Below the pieces are notes generated by a model. It was not told the DNA's origin. It made no database searches and was given only the letters and a program-made list of their open reading frames with translations. A stretch of DNA of 64,000 nt from Prostheceraeus crozeri (taxonomy: Eukaryota > Platyhelminthes > Polycladida > Euryleptidae): contig CAJQUW010007938.1 in the NCBI GenBank assembly GCA_907163375.1, positions 310,001-374,000 on the forward strand. Reading direction: 5' to 3'. A program made the position numbers and the translations under genes. Every line of letters starts with the position of its first letter. The stretch's first letter is position 1. Of this stretch, positions 19,490 through 31,939 are shown piece by piece.

Positions 19490-19780
19490 ATGTCCTCAAA
19501 ACCATTATTATATTTTGAAAATGACAGCCAAGTCATTATGGGAGGTCAGTTGGACATGACCATGCATCTCTGTTGCGGCTGCAAAGTGGCCCTGTGGAAA
19601 ACCTTGACTGTGTCAGCACTTCAAAGGCGAAATGGACTACCAGTGAAGTGTCCGATACACGAGTGTAACCATGACTTTAGCAACAATCAGACATTTCATG
19701 AATGGTGTGATGACTTCCTGAAGATCATGGAGTCGCCTGAGGGACGTGATCTGTACCCATCATTTATTTTTAATGCATAA
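19490..19780 (+). CDS. Small intronless zinc-ribbon-like protein, unknown
   Basis: A 96-residue protein. A probable metal site is formed by LCCGCKVALWKTL and, 20 residues later, VKCPIHECNHDF, giving CxxC...CxxxxC/H ligands. An acidic aromatic tail follows (FHEWCDDFLKIMESPEGRD). There is no signal peptide or membrane segment. An ATTAAA follows the stop and could serve for polyadenylation. Its divergent partner at 18,800 shares the 220-bp promoter region, suggesting co-expression. I do not recognise the family; a small regulatory or RING/ribbon-type adaptor is only a guess. Confidence 0.6.
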   Translation: MSSKPLLYFENDSQVIMGGQLDMTMHLCCGCKVALWKTLTVSALQRRNGLPVKCPIHECNHDFSNNQTFHEWCDDFLKIMESPEGRDLYPSFIFNA

Positions 19781-20059
19781 ATTAAACTTACATTGTAAAT
19801 CTCTTGTCTTTTTCATTTTAAACATAGTTCTGGAATTGGTTTTCTTATTGGGGAGCAACTAAATCATAACTGCACAGTAAAGTTTCACATCTAAATAGTG
19901 CTACATTTAAAATAATTGTCACAATAGTCGCAATTGAGCAAACCCATTCAAAATCAAACAACGGACGTCTATCGGTACGTACCCAAGTGCTCAGAACCAA
20001 GTCACACAAGTTCGATCATAGACGTTCCGAAACACAGTGTACTCAACCGATTGTACCAA
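19781..20059. other. No gene seen
   Basis: Intergenic AT-rich sequence between the zinc-ribbon-like gene and the tandem repeat. Confidence 0.4.
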
Positions 20060-20195
20060 ACACATGTACCTATCCAGTAAAACAGATCTCATACTTGTTC
20101 CTATTCATAACACTGAATTATGCATGTACCTATCCATGTTCCTATTCATAACACTAAATTTTACATGTACCCATCCATGTACCTATCCGTCGCAA
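20060..20195. repeat. Tandem repeat of ATGTACCTATCCATGTTCCT units
   Basis: About three imperfect ~42-55 bp units share ATGTACCTATCC and CCTATTCATAACACT. They abut the 3' end of the Tc1 transposase gene, whose last codons run into the repeat. Confidence 0.7.
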
Positions 20196-21119
20196 GTAGG
20201 GCACAGTTTTCACTACTACTCTCCACTCTCTTTTTGATAGTGACGTAAGTTGTGATACGCCATCTGTAGGTAGCAGTGAACGACGAACGTTGCGTTTTAA
20301 AATACTCCATACATTTTCTATGGGATTCAGATCAGGAGAACGAGCTGGCCAAGATTGTGTCCTAAGCTCTAATTGTGACTTGCATAAGTTGACTCTACTA
20401 CTCCTGTGACACGCAGCATTATCATCCATAAATAACCAAGTCGATGGATCACCAAGTTGATCTGTCATTTGGCCAATGTTCATTCGTAAAACATACACAT
20501 AGCGTTCAGAATTCATGGTTCCTTGCTGTATGTGAAGTTCAGAGCGGCCATTGGTCCAAATGCCAGCCCAAATCAGTAGAGTCGCACCATCTTGTACCCG
20601 AGGACGATGTAAATGTCTCGGAATTTCCTGATCAGATTTTATCCATAATCTCAATCGACCATCACTATCCTTCAGACGGACTGATGCCTCATCAGACCAG
20701 ACAACCCGATCCCATTGATTTCGCCAGTGACAATGACTCATTGCCCATCTGAGACGTGTTTTTGTATGCTGATCTGATAATTCGATCTGAGAGGGCCTCT
20801 TACAGCTCTTGAAATTCGACTCAATAAGTCTTCTACGAATAGTGGACTTAGAAATAGACGAGTCTAGTGCAGCCATCTCAGTTAACAAGAGACTTGGATC
20901 AACTTTAACAAATCTCAAAATTAGGCGGTCTCTACGTTTGGATGTTTTGCGTGGACGGCCAGAACCCTCTTTACGACAGAGTCGAAAATCATCATTATGC
21001 CATCGATGCACATTTGTGTAAGGGACATTTAGTCGCTTGCTTGTAGCTCGCAAAGAAAACCCTAGTTCTACCAAGGCTGACACTTTGCCTTTTGTGAATG
21101 CGATCTCGTTATTGTTCAT
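20154..21119 (-). mobile_element. Tc1-family transposon, transposase ORF nearly full length (DD34E)
   Basis: The 321-residue transposase has a paired-like helix-turn-helix N-terminus (SLRATSKRLNVPYTNVHRWH), a GSGRPRKTS hook linker, and catalytic blocks VVWSDEASVRL, WLFMDDNAACHRS and WPARSPDLNPIENVWSILKR. The second Asp and the Glu are 34 residues apart, as in Tc1 proper. The usual C-terminal end is replaced by codons that read into the tandem repeat at 20,150, so the 3' end of the copy has been altered. I could not find a clear pair of terminal inverted repeats. Confidence 0.88.
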
Positions 21120-21239
21120 TTGTGCTTTGTATTGTTTTCAACCGGTAAGAGATAGATTTCTAGCTGAAAGCAATCAGGAGTGCTGCCAACACCACCGCAA
21201 CCAAGTCAGGAAGCTATGGAACATGAAGTCCAGTTAATC

Positions 21240-23900
21240 ACATATAGCAGTTACATTATTGTTGATGAATAATGGTACTATACTGGCTCTGATTGACCGA
21301 TTTTCTTTATTTTTGCTTTGCTTGATAGCTTTTGGCTTGTAGAACAACATATTACATAACAAAGGAAGCAAATGTAATTTTATAAGAGTGAGGTATGATT
21401 TTGTGTAACATTGCTAAATGAAGATCAAATTATCTACTACTGTTTTATCTATAACAGGAAAACAACTCAATATTCATGCTTGAAATTTCCATGCAACAAT
21501 GATATTAGTAAGCACAACTGACATATCTTACAAATTTCAGAGAAATTCGTTCAAGTTTGGCGGAGTTAGACAAAGTTGAAGTTAAGGCGATGTTTAAGGG
21601 TGATCCATTTTTTATGAAACAATCTGTAGTTTGCACGTCGTCTACGGTTGTCTGCGCTACCGCTTGAACTACTGATGAACCGCTAAGCATGTTCTGTCTT
21701 CCCTGAGCATGAAATTGAGGTCCTATCACATTGTTTAGCCTCTGATACATGCAGACACATGAGACGCAAAGTCTATATAACAGGACTTCCAATTATACTA
21801 ACTTATATAACAGCTTGCAGCAATATCCCGCATAGCCTCGGATGTTTGGGGTCATGTGTAATTACGCGTGGTTCACGCGTGAATTACGCGTGATTGAGCG
21901 TGGCATGTCACCTAGTGTACAAATCATCAAAAGCTAATATTGTGACATACGGTGACAATAATACGTGTATATATACGGTGATATACAGCTATGACATTTC
22001 GAATAAAAATGATTTGTTTCTTTGTTCTCATGATTTTTATTTTGGGATTAAAATGAACCCTAATAAATGTAACAGTCCCGTGACATTCTTCTTCGCTTGC
22101 ACAAATCCTACATTCTTCCCTACTTTAATGTGGTGCATCTAAAGAATGGCGACTTTCGGTGGCGGCAGTACTTTTGATAATTTTCTGTAAAGGTTTCAAA
22201 CTTGGGTACTTCAGCGTACTTAATAAAAATAGCCACATGATTTGATTTTGCTTCTCTTGAAAATATTGCGTACATTTCTGTAGAAAGTTTCTATGCAGCA
22301 CCTTAAGACAAGAATCTTCAACGAATTACATGTCTCACAAATTTGATTTTTATTCTTTTTAAGATCCAATCTTCTGTACTTCTGTTGAAAGCAAAAATTA
22401 CTTTCATTGAAGTATCACTCATCACTACTAGACGAAATCTACATAGAGACCGTTCACAAATAACGTTGCACACGAAGGTTGAGGTGCACTCTGTTCCGCG
22501 CAAAGAGGGGTGGTGTGCGCTTTTGCAACGTTCCGCTATTGTTTGACAAGGAAAATATTTTCATCATCTGATTTTGCTTGCATTACATTTATTTCTGCAT
22601 TGAAACTAATTGACTAATTAAAAAATGTTTTGCAATTTTTGAAGCCAATAAAATACATTCATTTACACTTTTACTGCTGAAAAATCACTAAATTAGATAG
22701 CATGACAAAAGATAACTAAACATACTATCTGGAACAGATGTTTCTCGTTGTTTTTGTTGCAGTGTATTCTGTGTTTTCTACAACTTAATAGAATGAACCT
22801 GCATGTTATTACGCTCATATTTTTTCAATTCTACAAAAAAGATTGAAACTGAGATGAAGATGATAATTTTCCTAATGTATGCATGGCAGGGGTCTAGGCT
22901 TTTACGTAATGTTATTAGCCAGGGGTGTTTCCTGTTGCGCTACGATACGTAGCGAGGGACTGGGGGTAGTCTCAAAATATCCTGTTTTTTTGCGAAACGT
23001 TATTTGTGAACGGCCCGATACAACTAACTAGGCCTATTGCATGTTTCAAGATACCGATTTTTGGTTCTATCCGACAACATTGACCTATGCTTACGATCAT
23101 CAGCCGTACGATTAATTCGGGATAAATATGCACAGAGCAGCTTGCTGGACAGTCATTAAGTCTGTTCAGACATTCTTTATATTTCAAGCCAGTTTGAGGC
23201 ACTCCGAGTCGTGCTGATAAGTCTTTATAGGGTGAAACGCAACGTCTGCGGCTGTCAGCGAATTTTTATGCTTAAATTTTTCAGGTCTGAGGTCATTTAC
23301 CTATGTGATACTGAACTCACATTACCGATGCAAATACGTGACTTTGAATACAAAGCGCGATAAACATCACATTTGAAAAATCACAGATGATTCTCAGAAA
23401 TAGTCCTCAGAGTAGACAGACGTTCTGGCCAAATCATCAAGTGAAAAGCAATTATAGATTCTATTCAACATTGGCTTGAATAGAATGGATTCAAAAACAA
23501 AATACGATTAGCGCCAACAGGCTTATCCAAGTTCTCTTAAAGCAAAAATATCTTCATTCACGTTCAAGGTGAACTACCACTTCGCAATCTTGATCATTTA
23601 CGCAGCCAGGATTTACCTTAAATTCTTTTCTACAATTTACATGAAATCAAATACACTCATCTTAGCACAAAAAGTTACAAATTGCGGTCGATTCATACGT
23701 GTGCTAAAATACATTAATTACATGAAAATTGACTTTCGCCAGGCGCCCTCTGAAGCATGCCCCGCCAATAGAGAAAAGAGAAAATATCAACTTGTAATTT
23801 AAGAAAAGACTGACTTATATAATCGACAGGTAGCAACTGATGTTTAATGAATCAAGAAGTCATCACAAACAAAGTGAGAATTTTCAATTAAAGATGTTCA
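21240..23900. other. Long stretch without a recognisable gene
   Basis: Only short chance frames are seen. Around 21,860-21,905 there is a small cluster of ATTACGCGTG and TTCACGCGTG repeats. Around 23,215-23,300 lies a segment repeated at 38 kb. Confidence 0.4.
23215..23300. repeat. Dispersed repeat, copy 1 (partner near 38,005)
   Basis: TAGGGTGAAACGCAACGTCT with downstream GAATTTTTATGCTTAAAT and TTCAGGTCTGAGG matches the 38 kb segment in the same order and spacing. Confidence 0.6.
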
Positions 23901-23904
23901 ATTA

Positions 23905-24032
23905 TCAAGGTATAACACAGTATCCGACGCCATCAGTACCGGCTTGACAACAGGCAACGTCTGGATTTGCAGCATGGGGTACAATCTGCGCCGTTAAATC
24001 TTTGTTGTAGCATGCGGTGAGGACACCATTAG
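23905..24032 (-). CDS. Cys-rich secreted peptide gene A, exon 3
   Basis: On the - strand the acceptor TTCTCCTCAACAG is followed by a frame encoding NGVLTACYNKDLTAQIVPHA, then ANPDVACCQAGTDGVGYC and a stop after VIP. It enters in phase 1 and supplies C...CC...C, the same pattern as exon 3 of gene B at 45.6 kb. Exons 1 and 2 of a matching gene with a phase-1 donor lie at 34.5-35.2 kb on the same strand. The intervening 10.5 kb contains a Tc1, a Gypsy and a hAT-type MITE. Either this is one gene with a transposon-loaded intron, or it is an orphan exon of a lost copy. The 3' flank (GACTTATATAATCGACAG on the + strand, at 23,811) is shared with gene B. Confidence 0.62.
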
Positions 24033-24111
24033 CTGTTGAGGAGAAATGAACTTAAATTAACTTCGAAATCACTTCAGAACATAGGTAGTACGTCGGCGCT
24101 ACGAAAACAAT

Positions 24112-24224
24112 TTCAGGGTAATTATATTTTCGGAAAAACATCACTTGTTTCCATAAAATAGTTGGATTGTCGCAATATTTTATGAGAACAAGTGGTGTTT
24201 TTCCGAAAATATACTTACCTTGAA
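24112..24224. repeat. Foldback hairpin, arms ~49 bp, with splice-donor-like end
   Basis: The left arm at 24,112-24,160 and right arm at 24,176-24,224 are complementary over ~49 bp with a few mismatches (core ATATTTTCGGAAAAACA). The loop is 15 bp. The minus-strand end reads CAAG|GTAAGT, a perfect donor. CTACGAAAACAATT occurs on both sides (about 24,100 and 24,259). A foldback or MITE-like insertion is likely. Confidence 0.7.
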
Positions 24225-24879
24225 TTACGAGCATCCCACTTGGAAATAGTATCTTTGGCTACGAAAACAATTAGTTCCACAACGTTGAGTATGAATTATC
24301 AATTAAAAATCCGATATCGCCGATATTTCATAGCACAAGTGTGGCCGCGCCGTCATGGCAGACTGAAGCGCACATCTGGCGATGCAAAGGGTCAACATAA
24401 CTCGCTAGACAGAATGACATCGGTGACAGTATGCACAAAGGCATGGATTTTTTAAGACGATGCTGAATAGAAAGTCATAGAGATCAAATAATACTGTGCA
24501 GTATATGAAAGGGACATGAAGTTCACATCGGTTCATAGTAGGCAAGCGTTTTGAATGCCAAGCCTTAAGAAAAAGTAATTTGTGATTATATTTAGTCTCA
24601 AATTCAAGACCCTGATTCGAACAAACGAAATCGAACGAGCGGGATTATTCTTATTTTTGGTGAACGATAAGAACGAACATTGTATTAGGAAGCTCTATTA
24701 ACGTTAGTGTTACAGTACGCTTCATAAATAGTTAGAAATTAGTTAAGCCACCAACATTTCATATTAAACAGTAAGTTTTTAACTATAATTGAATAAATTT
24801 GTTTTTTATATCATATCAAATATTTTTCTTTGTTATATGTTGGCCCAGCAAGAGCTTAATCCTGAAAAGGACTGATAGG
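24225..24879. other. No gene seen
   Basis: AT-rich sequence between the foldback and the second Tc1 copy. Confidence 0.35.
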
Positions 24880-25790
24880 TGCGTTCCCTAGTAGCCAGAT
24901 TCGTCTCCTCTAAGTTCTATTACCTTTCGAATGAGATTAGGCACAATGCCGTTCAAATTTCTGATCATCTGTTGATCAATCTGATTCCACTCCTGCCTCA
25001 CTAAAGATTCCAACCGATTCAAATCATTGCCAGGACAAATTCGTCGACGTGAACTCGCCGTTTTTAATATAGACCAGATATTCTCAACTGGATTCAAGTC
25101 AGGAGACCATGCCGGCCAGTCGAAGGTTCGCATTCCTGCCTGTCTTTTATACAATTGAGTTGCCCTGGCACGATGGCATGGAGCATTGTTATCCATGAGA
25201 ATCCAATCAGATGATGCATCACCTAAACTGAATGCTAAAGGATAAATATGTTCTTTGAGCACTCGAACCCTCATAACATGCAGTAAACTGCGACCATCAC
25301 TCAAAATGGCTGCCAAGATGAGCAATTTCCTGCAATCGCCCTGACTCCTCGATGTAAAAAAAACGATCAGGAATTCTTGCCCAGACCAGCCAAAGGTGTA
25401 GACGTCCATCTTTGAATTTTAATCGGAAAGCTGTATCAGCCGACCAAACAACACGTGAACACTGATTCCGCCAATGGCAACGTTGCATTGACCACTATAG
25501 TCTCAGTTTCTTGTGTCGGTCGGACAGATTCAGCTTCGATGGCCTCTCACGACTTGAGAAGTTCAACTCCTTAAGTCGTCTCCAAACAGTTGTCCTGGAA
25601 AGATTTGAATCTGCTGAAATCTCAGATAAAGAGGTAGAGGGATCACTATCGATCACTGTGGTGATGTAGCGATTTGAACAGCGAGAAGTCAGCCTTGGTC
25701 GGCCAGAAGACCTTCCATCAGGCCGCTGACAGTCTCATCGCAATCAAAAGTAAATAGTCCTTTTAAGGGATCTTTAATTGATGCGACACA
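24880..25790 (-). mobile_element. Decayed Tc1-family transposon copy
   Basis: Transposase remnants run N- to C-terminal from about 25,740 down to 24,888 in more than one frame. Recognisable pieces are the hook-linker region near 25,680, CHWRNQCSRVVWSADTAFRL (first catalytic Asp block), WILMDNNAPCHRARA (second block, with Asn where the 20.5 kb copy has the aligned Asp), and WPAWSPDLNPVENIWSILK with the Glu. Several stops and frameshifts interrupt the region before 25,490. The copy is clearly older than the one at 20.5 kb and belongs to a related but different lineage. Confidence 0.8.
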
Positions 25791-26498
25791 CTGGCAACTG
25801 GCCGGCCACTTCTGGATCAAAACCTCAGCTTCACCTCTAAGATAGCCTTCTGGTAAGCTTTCAGTGCAGCAGTTCGCATGTTACTGAGAGACACAAAACA
25901 AATGAAATGAATGAATTCGATGTCTTTCGATTACACAGCATTGTTCTCGTCTGTCTAGACAAGCATTCTAGACAATGCACAAGCACCGATCAACAGCAGC
26001 ATATTGTAATGAAATCCATCTGTTTGAGAAAATGTGTAATCTGTCAGTTATGCATGAGTGAGAGTGATGAGTCACGCCTTCTGGCTAGCGATGAAAATGA
26101 GAATTGAATTCCAAAAGATTGAACATTATTTTGTTTACTGAATGCTATAATTAGTGCCATATTTAGAGTATAGCCATAAAATTTTCACAGGAGGAATTTC
26201 AGAACATGAGCTTTCTAAACATGCAAACTTTGTTGAATTTGGAATTTACGTTTCCCCATTTCAATTCTTTATGAAACAATCTGTATTTGGACTGGTGCGT
26301 AGTCTCGGGGTGACGCTCACAAGCCCTACACCATCTGAATCTTAGGTAAACGAAGGAGCTGGCAGCATCGAAATCAGATCTTGACAGCTAAATTAATGAA
26401 CAGATTACATGAAATTTTGCCGTGTTTCTGTTTACAAGGGATCATAGAATCCAAAAATTGTAATTTTGGTGCTCAACTACAAAGTAGGTAGAATTATA
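25791..26498. other. No gene seen
   Basis: Intergenic sequence up to the Gypsy left LTR. Confidence 0.35.
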
Positions 26499-26720
26499 TG
26501 TAATATCTGATCTGATGTAATCTAATCTGCTATCTTTACAACTCTATGGTGTATTAATCAGTATACACATTAGCATGCACAGTATAAAGGGTACATGGGT
26601 TCTCGGCTAAAAACACAGCGTACACGCATAAGAAAACTGAGTGTGTATTCAAACCATAAACATATTCAAACAAAGTTAAGGAATAGAAATATGTCCAATC
26701 TCATAGAATGAGATATTACA
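26499..26720 (-). repeat. Gypsy 3' LTR
   Basis: 222 bp, starting TGTAATATC and ending GATATTACA. On the - strand it is preceded by a purine run GGAAAGGGAGAGA, the polypurine tract. Confidence 0.93.
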
Positions 26721-26738
26721 TCTCTCCCTTTCCACAAA

Positions 26739-29700
26739 TCACGGAGTAAGGGATCCGTCTGCAAAGATGTCACTGTCGGTGAAATAGTCATTCAAGTATA
26801 TTGGTCTTCTTCTGGTACATGTTTGGTTCCGGTTGCCTCCGCTCAGGTGCTCGTGTTTCGGTTCGTCGCTGGTTGTCGATAGGCTCTCCTGCCTCGTCTC
26901 GTCTCGGTTCCGGTTCTCGCGTCTCGCTCCTTCTACAACTTCGTTCTCGTCCTCTTGGATCGGTTCTCTCGTCTCGGTCGGATTCTCCTGGATCGGTTCG
27001 CTCGTCTCGGTCGGATTCTCCTGGATCGTCTCATCGGTGGCTTGGGTCTCCGGTTCTGCTTCGGTTCTATTATCTGCCAGGTTCACTCTCTTGAACCTGC
27101 TCGCATCTCGATAGATCGTTCGTCCGTCGGTTGATCTTCTCGCCTTGACGCTGGATCCGTCCGTCTTCTCGATGGTGTACAAGTTCGGTTCGTATGGAGT
27201 GGACCATTTGTCTCTCTTCTTCTGTTTCACCAAAACGTGATCCCCGATATTGAATCGTGGATCGTGTGATCCTCTATCTTTATAGTTCTTAATCCTGTTT
27301 TTGTAACTTCTGTCTATCTCATTAATGGCCTGGTCTCTATCACTGATCGGTCCTTCAAAGGTTCTAGTATAGAGCTTTGTCCTGACCTTTCTACCCATGA
27401 GTGCCTCGTAGGGTGAGATTCCTGTAGCAACATGTGGGGTGGACCTAAAACCCATCAACATCTCCTGGACAGCTATCTTCCAATTTCGTCCTTCTAAGTG
27501 GGCTATTCTCTCAGCTTTGTTTAGGGTCTTCATAAAACTCTCAGCAGCGCCGTTCGCTCTGGGGTGCTCTGGCGTAACACGGTGGTGGTGAAAACCTTGC
27601 TCATCGGCGAAGTTTGAGAACATCTCCCAGTTGAAGGGGGGTCCGTTATCTGATATGACAGTACTGGGAATACCGTGGGTGCTGAAGACTTTTGTGAGCT
27701 TCTCAATGGTGGGACCTGATGCTGTAGAGTAGACAATTTCGACTTCTGGGTACCGTGTTCGTAAGTCTATCACAACTAAATTGTAATGCCCGTCGGGGTA
27801 GGGTCCCCCAAAATCAATCGAGACGGTATGCCATGGCTCATTAGGTATCTTGGTCATCTTGGCTGGTAACTCTCTATGGTCATCGGTTGCAGTCTGGCAT
27901 GGGTGACAGTTTTTGATTGTGTTTTCTACTAGTTGGTTAATGTTCTCGAACCAGTACTTGTCACGTATCATACGCTTCGTCTTCGTCATCCCGAAATGGC
28001 CCATTTTATGAGCTGAATTGACTATCCTTTTCTGAAGTTTTTCTGGAATTATAATCTTATTCATCCTGAAGAGGAGTCCGTCAGCCTCATAGATTTCTGT
28101 CTTAAGACTATAGAACGGTATGACATCGGGGTCCCTTCTCATAGCTTCCCATGATTCGCTCCTTATGGTCTCTCTCAGCTTCTGCAGTTGTGGATTTCTA
28201 GCTGTTTCTTTTCTAATCTCGTTCAAGCCGGTGTGTTCATGAGTGACTATGCATCTGACATATCGTTCGGTTGAGTCTGAAGCTGTCTCAGTTAATGGAT
28301 GCCTTGAGAGGTAGTCCAGGGGGTCTCTTTCATCTCTGCCCGGTTCGTAGATCATTTCATAGTCCACATCCTGCATGTCCATGATCCACCTCTCAAGACG
28401 TGGTGGTAAGTTCACTTTCGTCTTGTTGAAAAGTGGAATCAGTGGCTTGTGCGAACAAACTATCTTGAACTTCGGTGCACCTAGCAAGTACATGCGAAAT
28501 CTGTTTTTCGCCCATCGGACGCATAACGCATCTTTCTCGGTCTGGCTATAGTTTCTCTCTGTGCTAGTCATCGACCTGCTAATGAAATGAACTGGCTTGA
28601 TGCCTGATTCTGTCTTCTGGAAAAATCCTGCCGATAGACCTTCATGGAAGCTCGCTTCAGTTCTCACGATAATAGGGTATCTAGGGTTAAAGAATGCCAC
28701 GGCAGCATCATCTGTGATGGCCTCTTTCAGCTTCTCAAATGCCTTGTCTTCAACCTCGGTCCACTGGAATTTCTTATCTTTCAGGGTTAGGTTACGGAGT
28801 GGAGCTGTTAGGTACAAGTAATTAGGTATGAATTTTGACAAATAACCAGTCATTCCTAGAAAACTGCGGACTTCTGACTTAGATTCCGGTATGCTGCATT
28901 CCTTGATGGCTTTGACCTTCTCTGGAGCCGGTCGCAGTCCATCGTCAGAGAACTTATAGCCGTAAAATTCTATCTCTTTCAGACCGAACTGACATTTCTG
29001 ACGGTTGAATGTGATGCCAAAATCTCTCGCTTGATTTAAGACCTGTTTCAGAGCTTTAGCATGCTCCTCTTCGTCTCTGCCGCCAATGAGGATGTCGTCT
29101 CTATGGTTCAAACAGTTGGGGATATTGCCGAATATTCGGTAAACAACTTCGTCGAAGCTATCTTGGGCTGATTTCGCTCCGAATATCAATCTGGTTGGGC
29201 GCATGTTGCCCCAAGGTGTGCTGAACGTGGCAATGTTTCTCGACTTTGGATGAAGGCTGAGCTGGTGGTAACCTTGATTCATGTCAAGTTTCGAAAATAT
29301 CTTGCATTCACTGAATTTGTGGGTAAAGTCCTCGACTGTGGTGCCCTGAGTGATACTGTTTCTTTCCATGGCCTTATTTGGTGCTCTCAGATCTATGCAT
29401 GCACGGATCATATTGGACTGCAATTCTTGTTCATCTCGGTATCTTGGCTTCGGCATGATGACTAATGGTGAACACCAACTGATGGCTTCATTATCTGGGA
29501 CGCGCTCGTAAATTCCATTTTCTACACATTCATCTAGCAATGCTTTGAGTGGCTTCAGGAGGTAGAATGGGACTGGTCTGGGCTTCTGTGCGATCGGTTC
29601 TGCGTCATCTTTCATGTGGAAGTGTGCATATATCTCGAGATCATTCTTCTTGTCTCGGATGTGGCCTATGCCCTCGAAGACTTCCTCGTACTCCGCTAAT

Positions 29701-30885
29701 ATTGCCTCGCGATCTGTAGGCTCATTCTTAATGAGGCGTATCCTGAGGTGATTCTCGCGGGCGAATTTACCGTGGGGGTTTATCTTCAACATCCCTAATG
29801 TTTCTAAGGTGTCTCTGCTTAGTAGGGGTGGAGATTCTAGTCTGCCCTTGACGATAACGAATTTAGCAGTCGTTCCGCAAGTTATGTTCTTGATAGTGGT
29901 CTCCATCTCTCCTTTCACTAGAAGCTCTTTCTGGACGGCTTTCAACCTAACAGTGGAAGGTTTCAGTACTAGTGTACTTGATGATCTGTTGGTCAGTGCT
30001 TTGAACTGGTGCTCATCCATGACATTGACTTCTGAGCCTGTGTCAGGTTCTATAAGTGTTTTCACATCTGCGACATGAACAGTAATCAATTTGTCAAATT
30101 TTTTGGATTTCTTTTGCATGCCTATCTGTTTCACGCGAAAAAAATCATCATCTGAACTAGTCTCGTTCTCTGCTTCTTCCAACTTCCTAACGGATTTCTT
30201 CTGCTTGTTAAACCTCTGGCTCTGATTCTGGTTAGGCTTGCTGGATTTACAAACATTGGCCCAGTGGTTCAACCCGCCGCACTTATGAAATTTCTTGCCG
30301 TAAGCAGGACAATTTCTCCCCTTCTCGTGTGTGCCTGACTGACCACAATAACCGCAGGGGGTCCTGTTTCGGTTTGGCTTGCTAAAATAAGGCCTAGCTT
30401 GTTTCGAGCTATGTGGACGATTTCTGATTTTCGCGATGGTTTTGGAATCCCTATCTTCCGATGATTTCATGTCGTTAAGTTGATCTGTCATGGCCTCCAT
30501 CTGCTGCGCTTCCTCTAGAAGCTGATCGAGTTTCCATCTTTTATTCACAGCGTTTTTGATAAGTGTCTTGTCATCAGTGGTTTGAATAATGTGCTCAAGT
30601 ATCCTGTCATCACTATCAACAAAATCACAATAATTGGCTTTTTCTCTAAGCCGCGCAGCATAATTACCCATTGGTTCATGCCTATTGGGTCGCATCTTGT
30701 TAAACAGAAACTTCATATGCTGGGTATTAATCTTTCTCATGAAATGATTGTCTAGCTTACATTTCAGTGTGGTGTATACATCTTTTGTCACACCCTTGGG
30801 TAAAGTGGTGGGGTTTGGGAGGTGCTTAGCCAAACGCCTTACCTCTGGCCCTCCGTAAATCAGGACAGCATCCTTTCTATCTTCT
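26739..30885 (-). CDS. Gypsy Gag-Pol polyprotein (main part)
   Basis: Domains in order from about 30,885 downward on the - strand are: Gag capsid-like helical region (MKFLFNKMRPNRHEPMGNYA), zinc knuckles (CGYCGQSGTHEKGRNC, then a second CGGLNHWANVC), aspartic protease (LIEPDTGSEVNVMD), reverse transcriptase (FSKLDMNQGYHQLSLHP, then RLIFGAKSAQ), RNase H (TDDAAVAFFNPRYPIIVRTE), integrase zinc finger (HKMGHFGMTKTKRMI with CHPC) and the rve core (VSIDFGGPYP, SDNGPPFNWEMF, NGAAESFMKTL). The extreme N-terminal part lies beyond the RTE insertion at 31,799-31,939. The frame is over 1,360 codons long. Confidence 0.93.
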
Positions 30886-30899
30886 GGATCACTAATCCT

Positions 30900-31784
30900 T
30901 ACTTACGTCTTACGTTAGCCGTTATCATCCTTGCGGAAAATGGCCTCCCTTGTGATACGAATCCATGTCGCACGATCGCTAGCCGCCAGCCGCCAGTTCC
31001 TTGGGAGTTCGTCTCTCCATCTCTTTCTCTGTCCTCCACGGTTTCTTTTCCCTTCTCTTGGTATCCATACTGTCGTTCTATGGCTCCATCTGTTATCGGG
31101 TCGCCTGATGACATGACCAGCCCACTTCCATTTGAGATGTTTCGCTTCTATCACAACGTCCTTTAACCCTGTTCGTCTCCTTACTTCTTCGTTTCTAACC
31201 TTGTCTTTCAGAGTGACTCCAATCATCCTTCGTTCCATCGCTCGTTGTGTTGTTCTGAGTTTATTCTCTTGTGATCGTGTTAGAGACCAGGTTTGGGATC
31301 CGTATGTCAGGACAGGCAGAATGCACATATCGAACAAACGTTTTTTATTCTTCATCTCTATACCTCGTGATGTTAAGTAGGGCTTGAGTTTCCAAAAGGA
31401 CTTCCACGCATTTTGTGTTCTTCTTAGGATTTCTTGTTCTTGGCGGGCTTGAAAGGAGATATTCTGTCCAAGGTAAATAAAATCGTCGACATAATCTATG
31501 ACGTGTCCATTGATGTGGATTAAACTCTTTTGGCCGTTTGTCAAAATTTTTGTTTTCTCGTTGTTTATCTTTAAACCGACCTTTTTTCCCTGCTTATTTA
31601 GCTCATCTACAATTATTTGCATGGAAGTCGCGTCATCCTCAAAAATGGCAATATCATCTGCAAATCTCAAGTTCATGAGACGTTCACCGTCGATGTTTAT
31701 TCCTGCGTCTGTAGGGAAGTGACATGATCTGAATATGTCCTCTAATGTTGCCGTAAAGAGGACTGGGGATATGGGATCTCCTTG
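30900..31784 (-). mobile_element. 5'-truncated RTE-clade LINE nested in the Gypsy gag
   Basis: The fragment encodes the end of an RTE-type reverse transcriptase: NLRFADDIAIFEDDA with the catalytic FADD, LGQNISFQARQEQEILRR, LPVLTYGSQTWSLTRSQ, then the C-terminal AMERRMIGVTLKDKVRNEEV and KWKWAGHVIRRPDNRW. It is flanked by a perfect 14-bp target duplication GGATCACTAATCCT at 30,886-30,899 and 31,785-31,798. Because the copy sits inside the Gypsy, it is younger than that insertion. Its frame is open throughout. Confidence 0.93.
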
Positions 31785-31798
31785 GGATCACTAATCCT

Positions 31799-31939
31799 AC
31801 GAAATCTGAATTCAGTTTCAATCCCCTCTATCCACTCTTCCCACTGCATGCCTGTGGCAGCAGCATCGCCGATGGGGTGAAAAGGTGTGCCTCTAAAATC
31901 ACGGTTCTCTATTGCTGTAGTAGCCGTTCCCGTCGCCAT
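31799..31939 (-). CDS. Gypsy gag N-terminal segment
   Basis: The ATG at 31,939 directly abuts the 5' LTR. The short segment includes MQWEEWIEGIETEFRFRRIS, a typical tryptophan-containing Gag beginning. It stops at the RTE target site. Confidence 0.8.

Noticed and set aside
26801-27114. Ser/Arg/Leu-rich + strand frames
   Set aside because: Antisense of the Gypsy C-terminal tail, whose Glu/Thr/Asn-rich repeats give a low-complexity reverse frame.
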